A program made the position numbers and the translations under genes. A DNA stretch of 64,000 nucleotides from Auriscalpium vulgare (Eukaryota > Basidiomycota > Agaricomycetes > Russulales > Auriscalpiaceae). Where the stretch lies: the NCBI GenBank assembly GCA_019915015.1, contig JAHBBC010000004.1, forward strand, positions 1,612,001 through 1,676,000, in the 5' to 3' direction. Below, piece after piece: positions 34,101 through 45,100 of the stretch; the stretch's first letter is position 1; every line of letters begins with the position of its first letter. The notes under the pieces are model-generated. The model had not been told where the DNA came from. It worked only from the letters and a program-made list of their open reading frames with translations, and made no database searches.

Positions 34101-35416
34101 CCCCGGTAAGTCGTCGTTGTGAATGAATGGCCGTTTAGGGTCAGGTAAGAATCTCGAGGCGTGCGACCGGCGGGGAGAGCAGATGACTAATACTAACACC
34201 TAACCCTAAGGCTGTTCTTCACCCGCCAAGTCTCTCAAATTTCAATATTTGCTTCACCATGAAGTGCAGATTATATTCTATAAGAATGCGCCTGGGTCCG
34301 TTATAAATGCCACTTCAGGGCGGGACTCGAAAACTCCCCTCTTATCTGCTTGCGCGACTGATCCCCATCGGCACAGAAGACAGTCGTTTGTTATGAATCC
34401 CAACCGACGAATGTGCATCAGCCACTGTCGTGCCAATCTCTTCGATTGGCGAGGAACGTATATAAAGTTAGGATCGCCAATATTACGAAGGCGAGCTCAT
34501 CTGGACATGGCAGCATCCTCGCGTCCGTCTACGCTCTTCCGTCCCGCCACCGCCACCATTTGCTAACCTCAGTGGTGGGATGCTCCTGCCTCCCCGTTTC
34601 TTCTGTTTCGTGCTTGAATTGCGATGCAGGTACGGGCGCAGGCGCAAGCGATGGGATTAAGACAGCTGCCGGTGCGGTGCGGATGCGCACACAACCGAAG
34701 CCGAAGCCCGGACTTGTCCAAGTGGCGGCGTCGCAATCCACTGGCATCCAGGGTGGTCATTCTTGACGTAGCTGCCACAACATTCTCAGTATTGCGAGGA
34801 GGTCGGCAGACGGGTGTTGAATGCAGTGAGGCAAGCATCCAACGTGGTGTCGACTGCGCTGTGACTGCCAAAGAACAAAAAGAGGCGATATTGCAGTTGA
34901 AGCGGTGAGGCTGCTCAGAGCCTTAGGATACACGCTGTTTCAAATAGTTCCGTAGTATGCTGCCCAAAAGCTCTCTTTTCCACTGGCACCACAGGATAGG
35001 TACATGCGGAGTCGGTGCATGAGAAATCTTCGAGACCATCTAGGCCGCCCAGATTCGTCCTCGTCCTGCAGAACTTCCACACAGCGGGAGCAACGACAAT
35101 AGGCCAGCCTGGAAGTCGACAGACCAGCCGATGAGGAGTAAAAGGAGGTGAAATCATTCCGATCCAAGCCAGCTTAGGCCTGACCATGGACTGAGTGACT
35201 GAAGAGCAGAAGTTGGATCCAGTGATGAGCGTACATAGGAGACAAGAGCCGCCGCGCGCACCGAAGTCTGCTAACGTCTTTACACCGCACGACGTCGACG
35301 CCCTTCTCCTTGCGCACATCATGAACTTTGCTGCAAACCCCGCATTCTGACTTTTTCGTCGGCACAGTTGCCTGCTCTATATCGCCCAAGTGAGAGTCGT
35401 GACGACCAGGAGACAC
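34101..35416. other. Intergenic region upstream of GPI10
   Basis: 1.3 kb with only short frames and no protein likeness. Contains the promoters of the URI-like gene (left) and GPI10 (right). Confidence 0.45.
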
Positions 35417-37283
35417 ATGCGCACCACCACCGCCCTCGCCCTCGTTGTGCGCATCCTCGCCGCGCTCTTTACGCGCTCTTTCTTCCAGCCCGACGAGTAC
35501 TTCCAGTCGCTCGAACCCGCGCACCACCTAGTCTTTGGCTACGGCCACCTCACCTGGGAATGGCGCGCGCCTACGCCCATCCGCAGCTTCCTCTACCCCG
35601 CGCTCAACGTACCCGTGTACTGGGCACTCAAGGTGCTGCGTCTCGATGACACGCGACTGCTGGTGCGTGCTACACTGCGGTGTATGGGTGTGCGCTCATA
35701 CACGCGCGGATGCGGTAGGTTTGGGCGCCGAAGCTGCTGCATGGTGCGCTGGCGGCGGGGACGGACGTGGGCGTGCGCGAGGTCGCGCGCAGGGTGCTTG
35801 GAGAGCGGTACGTGGCGGCGACGGTAAGCAGTCAATTGTCCAGCATTCCTTCGTGCATCTGACCAAGCTTGCTGCTCAGTTCTTCGTCTCTTTAACGTCT
35901 TTATTTCACGGCCTCGCCCTCTCCCGCTCGCTGTCCAACTCCCTCGAGACCACGCTCACAACAATCGCATTGAGTTACTATCCATGGGACCCCGCGTTGA
36001 CACCGACAAGGTGAGCGTGAATATCCCTCCGCAGAAAGCAGCCATGCTAAGTACGGTCCGCAGACCACAATTGCGCTCGCTTCTCCTCTTCGCCGCGCTC
36101 GCCTGCGCGACCCGCGTCACCAACGCGGTCATCTGGATATTCCTAATCCCACCGCTGCTCTGGCGCCTCCGCGCGCATCGCCATCAACTCTTCGTGTTCA
36201 TCGTGGACGCTGTACTCACTGCGTACGTCCGCCTTCGCCTTGCACATCTTTTACCATCGTCAAGAATCCCTATTCAGAACAACCACGCTCTTCGCGCTCT
36301 TCGCCATCGACAGTGCGTACAACGGCACACCGACGCTCACTCTCCTGTCTTTCCTGCGTGTCAACGCGTCCCCCACTGCACTGTTCTACGGCGTCGCGCC
36401 CTGGCACTACTACCTCGTACAGGCGCTGCCACTTCTCTGCGGGCCCGCGCTGCCATTTGTCCTGCACGGCGCCTGGCGCGCGCGCGGCCCCGCAGCACGT
36501 ATGCTGCTCGCTGCCGCCGCGGGCACGACGGCGGTGTTCTCGTGTGCGGGGCACAAGGAGTGGCGCTTCTTACACCCCGTGCTCCCGCTCCTGCACGTCC
36601 TCGCGGCGCAGTCGCTCGTCGACCTGCACAGCGCGCGGCCCGGGCCCTGGCACGCGCTGCGCATCCGCCCGCGGCATGCGGCGCTGCTGCTCGTCGCGGC
36701 GCCCGCGGTGTGGTATGCCGCGCGCGTGCACGCGACCGCGCAGATAGACGTGCTGGCGTACCTGCGCGGGCTTCCCGCACACGAGGTGCGGAGCGTGGGC
36801 TTCCTCATGCCGTGCCATTCGACGCCCGGCCAAGCATATTTACACCGCCCGATCGAAGTGTGGGCGCTCGGGTGCGAGCCTCCGCTGCAGTGAGCACCCT
36901 CCTGTCTCCCGCTGACCACATTTCTGACGCCATATTGCAGCGGGGAGGACCCAGCTGTATATAGAGACCAGACGGACGTGTTCTACGCATCGCCGCGAGC
37001 GTACCTCACCATGCACTTTCCCTCGCGGGTGGACGAGGCGTTCCCGCCCTCGCCACGGCCAACGTCCACGCCCGGCGCGCCACCGTCAGCGCAGCCGTGG
37101 GAGCACATCTGGCCCAGCCATTTGGTGTTCTTTGGCGCGCTGCTGGATAGCGACGGTGTAGAGCAGCTGCTGCTTCAGGAGGGATACGGCGAGGCATGGC
37201 GAGCTGGGAACGGTCTCGAAGAGGACTGGCGGCGGAGAGGCGGGGTCCGGGTGTGGTCATATCGAGGTCATACAGGTCAATAG
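35417..37283 (+). CDS. GPI10: GPI mannosyltransferase 3 (GPI10/PIG-B), GT22 family
   Basis: An ER multi-pass enzyme that adds the third mannose to the GPI anchor precursor. The N-terminal luminal loop has the catalytic acidic pair in RSFFQPDEYFQS, followed by HLTWEWRAPTPIRS, both typical for GT22. Later parts include RVTNAVIWIFLIPPLLW, NGTPTLTLLSFLRVN, the loop GHKEWRFLHPVLPLLHV with the family HKE motif, and a C-terminal soluble tail. Introns at 35,663, 35,824 and 36,012 splice in phase, as does the late one at ~36,891. Start at 35,417 is the first ATG in frame. No damage seen. A tiny copy of its 3' end lies at ~27,425. Confidence 0.88.
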
Positions 37284-37897
37284 AACTATGCGAACAAAGA
37301 GAGAAATGCCATGAAATGTTGAAGAGCCTGAGGGCGGGCCCAAATAATCATATTTCGGAATTGTCGTGAAGTCCCTCGGCAAACCCCGACCTCTCCTTTT
37401 CCACTGGCAGCGACGTACTACGGGCTGGAATTCGCTGCCTCTCATCGTTTACCTTCGGTTTCATCGCCCTCAAGTCCAGAACTCCCTGTGATTGCGAGCG
37501 CGAAGCCTGCAATCGACGTCCGAGTCGTACGGCCTAGCTTGCGGCATTCCCGGGGTCGATCCTCCCCTCGCCCTCAGCCTAAAACGAACGTTCGACGACG
37601 GTCATGATCAAGGTCAAGCTGATGGTGACGATGACAGTGAATTGCAGCGATATAGGCGCCGGTACTAATTATAGAGCCCTTATCGGCGTCGCGGCCCTGC
37701 TCCTTCGGTGAGGAGCGGCCAAAGGCTGAAATTGTTGAACCACGCCCTTTACAGGCTCTAGCCTCTCTACCGATCTACTACGCGACCTCGATAAATACAC
37801 GCCGTGTCCTGCAGGCTCTGAGCTAGTTCTTACCCGGTCCTCCCATTTCTCTCCCAGAGTACGACCAGTAGCAGTGTCGCGACTGCACGGTCTTGCG
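37284..37897. other. Intergenic region between GPI10 and the TDT transporter
   Basis: About 610 bases, no gene recognised; includes the transporter promoter. Confidence 0.45.
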
Positions 37898-39988
37898 ATG
37901 ACATCGTCAGCATCATTCTCCTCCCCTCCGTCCTCGGCCGACGTTCAGCTTTCCTTCACGGCCAACACTTCAACAATCCGTACGATAGGAGGCCTGCCGC
38001 TGCTGGACTACGCCCTGGCTGAACCACCGCTGCCCGGTGCCTCCACGCAACCAACGGATGCACAGCACTGCGCGGCTTGCTTGGCGAACCCCCCTCCTCC
38101 TCACGATGTGAAGTCGTCGCCCCGGGTGAGCCGATTGGCACGGACGATACATGGGTGGTCATGGCAGGCGGTGAGCACCTCTATTTGCCCCTTCGCGGCT
38201 CATCTGGGGTGGAACTAATGTGCTGCTGCAGTTCCCCATAGGTATGGGCACGGGCGCGGTGTATGTCTGCCTGTCAGGGATCAAGACCTCGCAGCACAGC
38301 TCTCTTTTCCATCTTGAGACAGCCTTTTATTTCCTCAATTTGACGCTTTTCGCCCTCAACTCTGTCACATTGTTTCTGCAAGCAGTGTGTACGTCGATGC
38401 TCTCGGACGTTTGGGCTGTTGCCTTGCCGATTTAACAATGATAATCTTCAGTATACCCCCACCAATCCTTACGCTTGATCAATGATTCTTCAAAGAACAT
38501 ATTCGTCCCTGTCATGGTGTGTTTTGTCTTCATGGTCCGGTACACGGTCTCCAACGCCAGCAGGTCCTCAACCTCGCTACGATCATCATCGGTACCGTCA
38601 ACTACGCCGTAATTCCGGGGCATATCGGGGCGAACGTCGTGTACATCCTCTATTGGTGCGTTCACATTATGCCCTGATCCTGCCGAACGGTGCGGACACC
38701 ACGCTGAAGGGGACGTGCAGGGTTTATGTCGGCCTCGCACTGGGAGTGTCGTTCCCGATGCTCATGATATGGTACAACAAGCCGCATGAAATTATCACGT
38801 TTTCGCCCGCATGGGCTTTCTTGGTGCGTGCTATTTATTTCCGTTTCCCCTGCTGGAGCTAATGCATCTTATGAACGTGACTTCAGTTTTTCCCAATGGT
38901 AAGTTCAACATGCTCCTCGCACGAGGACTTACCAACACGAGGAACCAGATGCTTGTTGGGACGGTCGCCTACAACGTTCTCAAGGTCATGGAGCCCTCCG
39001 ACACGCGCGTGCTGGGCGTCCTCTTCACCGGGTACTTCTTCCAGGGTATAGGCTTTTGTGCGACAATGATCTACATATGCATTTATTTCATCCGGTGAGA
39101 ACTTCCTTCGTGTGTTGCCGGTTGCTACGATCCTGACACGCGTCGACAGCCTCATCACGGTCAGTCCACTCGGGCACCTTCGGGCACACGCGTCTGGCGA
39201 AAGCCGAATTGACGAGTTTCCATCGCGTCCGTAGACAGGATTCATGGAGGGCGGTCAAGCGAGCGGCGCTTTCGTCGCGGTCGGACCGCCGGGCTTCACC
39301 GCATTCGCGCTGATCGGCCTCGGAGGCCAGGCGCAGGAGATGTGCGCGCTCCCCATCTCCTCGTGCTGCACCGCGCTAACCCAGTGACGCGTGGCGACCA
39401 GCCTGCCGCAGTTCGATCTCGTCTCACCTTCCGCGGGTGAGATTTGGTACGCGTCGAGCGTGCTTACTGCTCTCCTCCTGTTCGGCTTTGCGGTGTTCCT
39501 GTTCTTCTTCGCCGTGCTGCCATACTTTTTCAAGCTTCATTGGAAACACCTCAATGATGTCCTGGGATGTGAGTGTCTCCGGTCGGCGTAGGCGTAGCAC
39601 ACCACTGACCGCTCTTCTATTCCAGGTTGGGCGCTGACCTTCCCCAACGGTAAGCAAACGTCGGTGCGCGGCTGTCGGTGCTGGTCTGATCCCGTACTTT
39701 GCAGTGGGGTGGATTTCCGCCCTCCATTCGATCGGCGTGATCCTGCACATCCCGGCGTTCCGCATCCTGCACATCATCATGGCGTGCATCATTGGTGTGG
39801 TGTGGCTCGTCCTCTTCTCCCTGACGTGTCTCGCGATCTACCAGAAAAAGTTATTCTTTGACAATCCGGAGGACGTCATTCGAGACGAGGTGCACGTCCA
39901 CATGCACATGCATGTTCACCACCACCACCACGAACATCATCATGTAGATGAAGGGAAGGGGGATCGCGATGCAGCCAAGAATGTGTAG
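37898..39988 (+). CDS. TDT-family transporter (SLAC1/Mae1/Ssu1-like)
   Basis: After a Ser/Pro-rich ~90-residue cytosolic start, about ten hydrophobic helices follow. The first is introduced by AFPIGMGTGAVYVCLS, the usual entry of malate/sulfite transporters. Further helices include ALNSVTLFLQAV, TIIIGTVNYAVIPGHIG, YFFQGIGFCATMIYIC, FTAFALIGLGGQA and HIIMACIIGVVWLVLFS. Members export sulfite (Ssu1) or carry dicarboxylates (Mae1) across the plasma membrane; which applies here cannot be told. Several introns interrupt the helices. The C-terminal tail is unusual: VHVHMHMHVHHHHHEHHH, eleven His within eighteen residues, which could bind metal. Confidence 0.8.
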
Positions 39989-40536
39989 CTATGATACGTG
40001 GTCATACCCGGATATATGTCTTATCTACCCCTTTGTACTTATTATAGCTCTTGCCCGTGCATTCGCACGGGTTCTGTAGCTACTACTAAATGAGTTTTTA
40101 GCTGTATGTAGGCATATTCTTTTCTGAGTAAAAGAGAGGGCCCCTCCGTGCCGGGCGGCGCCCGGCACTCTGGGGCCCCCGTGCTGGGATTCTGGGATTA
40201 TTGCACCAGACTGCCACTATGCCAGTCATGATATCCACTGCGCCCAACTGGAATCTAAAAATTCGCCATTCATCCTGTAGCTTCCCTTGAACTTCCCTTG
40301 TCCCAGTATTCTCGTCACTGGCAGCCAGTTGCTTCTGAAGATGCCCGCAGTGCTCGGCATCACGACTTACACTACTCCCTCGTCCGAGTGGCTCCTAAGT
40401 CCTGCCCGTGCGCCAGCTAACTCTTTGCTGATCCTACTGCTATTTGCCCGTGCGCCAGTCGCTTCGTGGTCTTGCCCTGCCAGTGCGCTATGACTACTGG
40501 TGCCCGGCCCGGAACCGGCAATCGGCATGTCGCACG
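39989..40536. other. Intergenic region with two strong hairpins
   Basis: Contains perfect inverted repeats CCCGTGC-ATTC-GCACGGG (~40,056) and GTGCCGGGC-GGC-GCCCGGCAC (~40,148). They could be transposon-end relics or terminator-like structures. Its last five bases (GCACG, 40,532-40,536) are the target duplication of the retrotransposon. Confidence 0.55.
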
Positions 40537-40809
40537 TGTCATGGGCATGGTCACTTACTTACCAACGGACATTCTACGTACGTTCACGGACTCGTTCTCA
40601 TCGTGCGCGTGTTGTGTATCCAACAGACTCGTTCTCTATTCGCCTCGTACTTACTTGACTCGGCAGACTCTTATGTTTACGTGTGTTTGGTTCGTGGCTC
40701 GCTCATAGTCGCCTCTCGCTCATGTACTTCTCCTTGTCGAGTCAACGCCAGCAACGAGCACCCGCTCTGTTCTCGAACCTCCTCTGCTTCTCACACTCGG
40801 CCCGTTACA
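40537..40809 (+). repeat. 5' LTR
   Basis: 273 bp, TGTCATGGGC...CGTTACA. It carries a 10-base stretch (40,736-40,745, GTCGAGTCAA) complementary to the putative primer binding site just downstream. Confidence 0.95.
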
Positions 40810-40811
40810 GT

Positions 40812-40821
40812 TTGACTCGAC
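40812..40821 (+). other. Putative self-priming primer binding site
   Basis: TTGACTCGAC, two bases after the LTR, is the exact complement of 40,736-40,745 in the LTR. It does not begin with the TGG expected for priming by a tRNA CCA end. This fits Tf1/sushi-type self-priming by the folded-back mRNA 5' end and would place the transcript start near 40,736. Confidence 0.5.
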
Positions 40822-40916
40822 CACCCCACTCGAAACCCTACCTTTGCTTCTTAACTTCTTCTCGACATCTCAACACTCGACACTAGCCCCTATTTCTCTC
40901 ATACATTTCTGCTAAT

Positions 40917-42074
40917 ATGTCCGCAGCAGGCTACGACGAAAATCCCTGGCCCAGCACCACTGGGAACATCTCCCAGGACCAGGTACCCGCTCAAGAGACA
41001 GCTGAAACTGCTCCACAGGTACCTCCGAGTAATCCGACCTGGCAGGACTTCAGTGCGATGCTGGAGACACTCAAGGGCGTCAGCCGACAGGTACAATACG
41101 CTGACGACAATCAGCGACGTATCGGCGCCGCTCTTGAGGCCCTTACGGAACGTATTCACAGCGCCCCGCAGCCTGCAGCGGCTGCGCAATCCACCCGTAC
41201 TCGCGATTTCGACGACGTCCCTCGTGGCGTCGCTCGATTCAAGGAACCACGCGTGTTCACGGGTAAAGCGACTGACGTCGAACCGTTCATTGACGAGATC
41301 GAGGCGGCCGTCGAGCTGTCTCGTGCCTCGCTCCCTACTGACTATCACAGGGCTTTGTATTTGCAGTCGTACCTCGCCGACGGCTCCGCCAAGAGCTGGT
41401 TCACGGCTATCAAGAAGAGCAACGAGGAATTGCTCTACGACTTCCGCGACCTCATCATCGATTTCCGAGAGAATTTCGGCGACAGCGACGTCGTCGGAAC
41501 GGCTCTACGCAAGATCGAAGCACTCAAGCAGACTGGCTCGTGCTCGAGCTACGCGTCTCGTTTCCGAGAGCTACTGGTCTACGTTGACTTCTCCGAAGCG
41601 ACGAAGATCCAGAAGTTCTATGAGGGTCTGAAGGAAGAAGTCAAAGACCTTTTCGTCTCTGTTCCTGTTGTTCCTACTGAGTTTGACAGGTACGTCGCGA
41701 AAGCGACCGAGCTCGATAACCGCGTGCACAAGCGTAACATCGAGAAGAATCGCACCAAATCGTCCTTTAACGACAAGGACAAGGGCAAGGCTAAGCAACA
41801 GCCTTCAACTCCGCGTTCCGGTCAGGCGTCCTCGTCGACGACGCAGACCGCACCACCCGCCTCGCACTCGTCGGTTGTACCCATGGAGATCGACGCGACC
41901 AAGGTCCGCGCCCCTCTCACACAAACCGAGAAGGATCGTCGCCGCCGCGACGGTCTGTGCATCTACTGCGGGCAAGGTAATCATGTCATTTCGAACTGCC
42001 CTAACATGTCCGAGCGCGCGAAGAAGAACTTTGCCTCGCGCGCTCCTGCGTCCTCGTCGTCGGGAAAAGCCTAG
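40917..42074 (+). CDS. gag: Retrotransposon Gag
   Basis: 385 residues. A capsid-like helical core (YLADGSAKSWF, DFRENFGDSD, ALRKIEALKQTGS, YASRFRELL) is followed by a Lys-rich linker and one zinc knuckle CIYCGQGNHVISNC, the C-x2-C-x4-H-x4-C nucleocapsid motif. It forms the particle and packages the RNA. The frame is intact and ends at 42,074, just after a slippery heptamer. Confidence 0.93.
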   Translation: MSAAGYDENPWPSTTGNISQDQVPAQETAETAPQVPPSNPTWQDFSAMLETLKGVSRQVQYADDNQRRIGAALEALTERIHSAPQPAAAAQSTRTRDFDDVPRGVARFKEPRVFTGKATDVEPFIDEIEAAVELSRASLPTDYHRALYLQSYLADGSAKSWFTAIKKSNEELLYDFRDLIIDFRENFGDSDVVGTALRKIEALKQTGSCSSYASRFRELLVYVDFSEATKIQKFYEGLKEEVKDLFVSVPVVPTEFDRYVAKATELDNRVHKRNIEKNRTKSSFNDKDKGKAKQQPSTPRSGQASSSTTQTAPPASHSSVVPMEIDATKVRAPLTQTEKDRRRRDGLCIYCGQGNHVISNCPNMSERAKKNFASRAPASSSSGKA

Positions 42075-42106
42075 CCGGCTGCTCCCACGTCCCAGGGCAT
42101 CCGGCT
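42062..42106 (+). promoter_or_regulatory. -1 ribosomal frameshift signal at the gag/pol border
   Basis: G GGA AAA at 42,062-42,068 fits the X XXY YYZ slippery pattern exactly in the gag frame, two codons before the gag stop. Pol lies in the -1 frame, which is open from here. Four bases downstream, AGCCGG (42,073-42,078) can pair with CCGGCT (42,101-42,106) to form a stem. All three elements of a programmed -1 shift are present. Confidence 0.7.
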
Positions 42107-45100
42107 GACGATGGGACACGTCTCTCAGCAACGGCTTTCACGCCGGAGCCCACGCATGTTCGTGCAACGGACAACACGTTCATGCCTGCGTATCGTTCTA
42201 ACCCGTCCTTCATATTCGCTTCATCCGCGCCCATGCTTAACTCACCAGACCATTTCTTTGTGTCTGTCACACTCTCTTTTCCTAACCGTTCTCCTCTGCA
42301 CACGTACGCGCTCGTGGACAGCGGCGCAACGACGTCGTGCATTTCGGAGCGCTTTGCGACGCGTCATTCTCTTTCGCGACGTCTCAAGGACGTTCCGGTT
42401 CCCATCATGGCGGTTGACGATCGCCCGATTGCTTCTGGCCTGATCACCCAGGATGTAGTCACTAACCTTTCGGTGGGAGCTCACTCTGAATTTATAGCGC
42501 TGGCTGTTGTCGCAGTCGGCTATCCTGTCATTTTAGGTCTCGATTGGCTCCAACGCCACAATCCCAACATCGATTGGGTTGATTCCAACCTCACCCTCGA
42601 TTGTTGCGGACTTGCTCGAACACACCCAGTCACCATCTCTGCGAGAGGCTCCGGTCTCGCGCCCCGACTCACTCGTCCTTCGCTCAACTCGACTACATCC
42701 GTCGGCATAGGCTTCGGTCTAACTGGCGCGACTGCGTTCGCTTCAACAACAATCCGCCCGACACCCGATGCATCACCACGGCAGGATCGCGCATCCTCGC
42801 CAAGTCCTTCGACTCCTCGACCCTCGCTACTCTCGTCCCTCGTTCAGTGGAATGGCTCCGGTCGCTCTACTCCCTCGCTCACACCTGCGCCCAACATTCG
42901 CACCATTTCACCTCGCAAATTCGCTAAGGCCGCGCGTGCGCAACCGCATGATGTCTGCCTCATTCGTTTCCTCCCCACTGGTTCGCCCGCATTCATTTCG
43001 GCGACCAGTTCGACATCCTCACCTCTTGACGACCTCGATGCCGACCCTCCACCCGCTGCGTCTGGTGACGACCTCGCGCAGCATATCCCGGCCAAGTACA
43101 TGCCGTGGGCATCGACCGTCTTTTCCTCTTCCGAGTTCGACAAACTCCCAGCGCATCGTTCGTTCGATGTCGACATCGAGCTCGAGGAGGGGAAAGATCC
43201 ACCATTCGGTCCACTATACCGCCTCACGCCTCAAGAACGCGAAGCGCTAGCCGAGTACGTCAACACCAATCTCGAGCGCGGGCACATCCGTAGCTCGACA
43301 TCCTCTGCTGGCGCACCCGTCCTATTCATCCGCAAGAAGACGGGCAACCTTCGCCTCTGCGTCGACTATCGCGGACTCAACGCGATCACGAAGAAGAACC
43401 GCTACCCAGTTCCGCTTGTGCACGACCTGCTCGATCGTGTACAGGGCTGCAAAGTATTCACGCTCATCGATCTCGTTTCAGCTTACTCTCATTTGCGTAT
43501 CAAGGAGGGTGACGAGTGGAAGACCGCTTTCCGCACGCCCCTCGGACTATTCGAGCACCTCGTCGTGCCGTATGGTTTACTAACGCACCCGCGTCTTTCC
43601 AGGCATTTATCCAGGACGTCCTACGAGACTTACTCGACATCGTATGTGTCGTCTACCTCGACGACATACTCATCTTCTCGAGAACTCAAGAAGAGCACGA
43701 CAAACACGTTGCGCTCGTTCTCGATCGTCTTCGCGACGCTCATCTCTGCGTTAACCCCGCGAAATGCGAGTGGGACAAGGCAGAGGTGGAGTATCTGGGC
43801 TACATCGTCGGCGCTGAAGGCGTCAAGATGAACCCCAAGAAGCTCGCGACGATTACCGACTGGCCCGTGCCCAGTTCGGTGAAGGAACTTCAGTCTTTCC
43901 TTGGTTTTGCTAACTTCTACCGTCGTTTCGTTGACGGTTATGCTCGCATCACCACTCCGCTTGTCGCACTGACCAAGAAGAACATCGTCTTTGAATTTTC
44001 AGATGCTACGCGCGACGCATTCGAACGCCTCAAGCGTGCGTTCACGTCCTACCCAGTGCTACGCCACTATAATCCGCTCGCGCCGTGCACGCTCAGCACC
44101 GACGCGTCCGACTTCGCCATCTCTGGCGTCTGTCAACAGCCGGACGACGAAGGTCAACTTCATCCGATCGCCTACTACTCGCGCAAGCTTGCACCGGCGG
44201 AAATCAATTACGAGATCCACGACAAGGAACTACTCGCTATTGTCGATTCGTTTCGCGATATGCGGGCGTGGCTACTCGGTTCGCCGTTTCCTATTTCTGT
44301 CATCTCTGATCACAAGAACCTCGAGTACTTCATGTCCTCGAAGGTTCTCAACCGCCGTCAGGCGCGTTGGGCTATGTTTCTGTCTGATTTTGACTTCCGG
44401 TTGACCTGGGGTCCCGGATCGTCGAACGTTGCGGATCCTCCATCGCGACGAGCTGACTTCGTCCCTAAAAAGGGGGATGACACCCTCCTGGTGCAGAACC
44501 GGACGATACTCACTGCTAAACACACAGAACATCTTTTTCCTTCACAGGTTTCATCATCATCGAGCTCTACGACGCTCAGCGCCCTCACCACTCTCTCCAT
44601 CGACAGTTCAACGCTTCTCGAGCGCTTCAAAGACGCGTTTCGAGAAGATGTCGAATGGCGCGAAGCGCTCGTTCATGGCAACTCGGACTTCACGTCCGAG
44701 GGTGGACTTGTGTTCCACAAAGGAAAACTCTTTGTCCCTCGACCACTACGTGCTGACATTCTTCACTCGCGTCATGATCTTCCATCCACAGGACACCCTG
44801 GTCGTACTCGCACGCTTGGGTTGGTCTCTCGAGACTATTCCTGGCCCGGCATGCAGACCTTCGTGCGTCGCTACGTTGAAGCATGCGATACTTGTGCGCG
44901 TATCAAGACGCCGCGTCACAAACCGTATGGGCTTCTCAAGCCGCTCGACATTCCTTCACGCCCGTGGAAGGCAATCACCATGGACTTCATCGTAAAGCTT
45001 CCTCTTTCTCATGGCTTCGATTCTATTTGGGTCGTGTGCGATCGTCTCACGCGCTACGCGCATTTCGTTCCTTGTAACGAGACGATCGACGCGCCTGGGT

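Noticed and set aside
40050..40090. Helitron 3' end suggested by the hairpin followed by CTAA
   Set aside because: The base after CTAA is A, not the T expected at Helitron insertion sites, and no Rep/helicase or TC start was found.
43570..43590. Programmed frameshift in reverse transcriptase
   Set aside because: No slippery heptamer is present and RT domains are continuous in the family; a one-base deletion is simpler.
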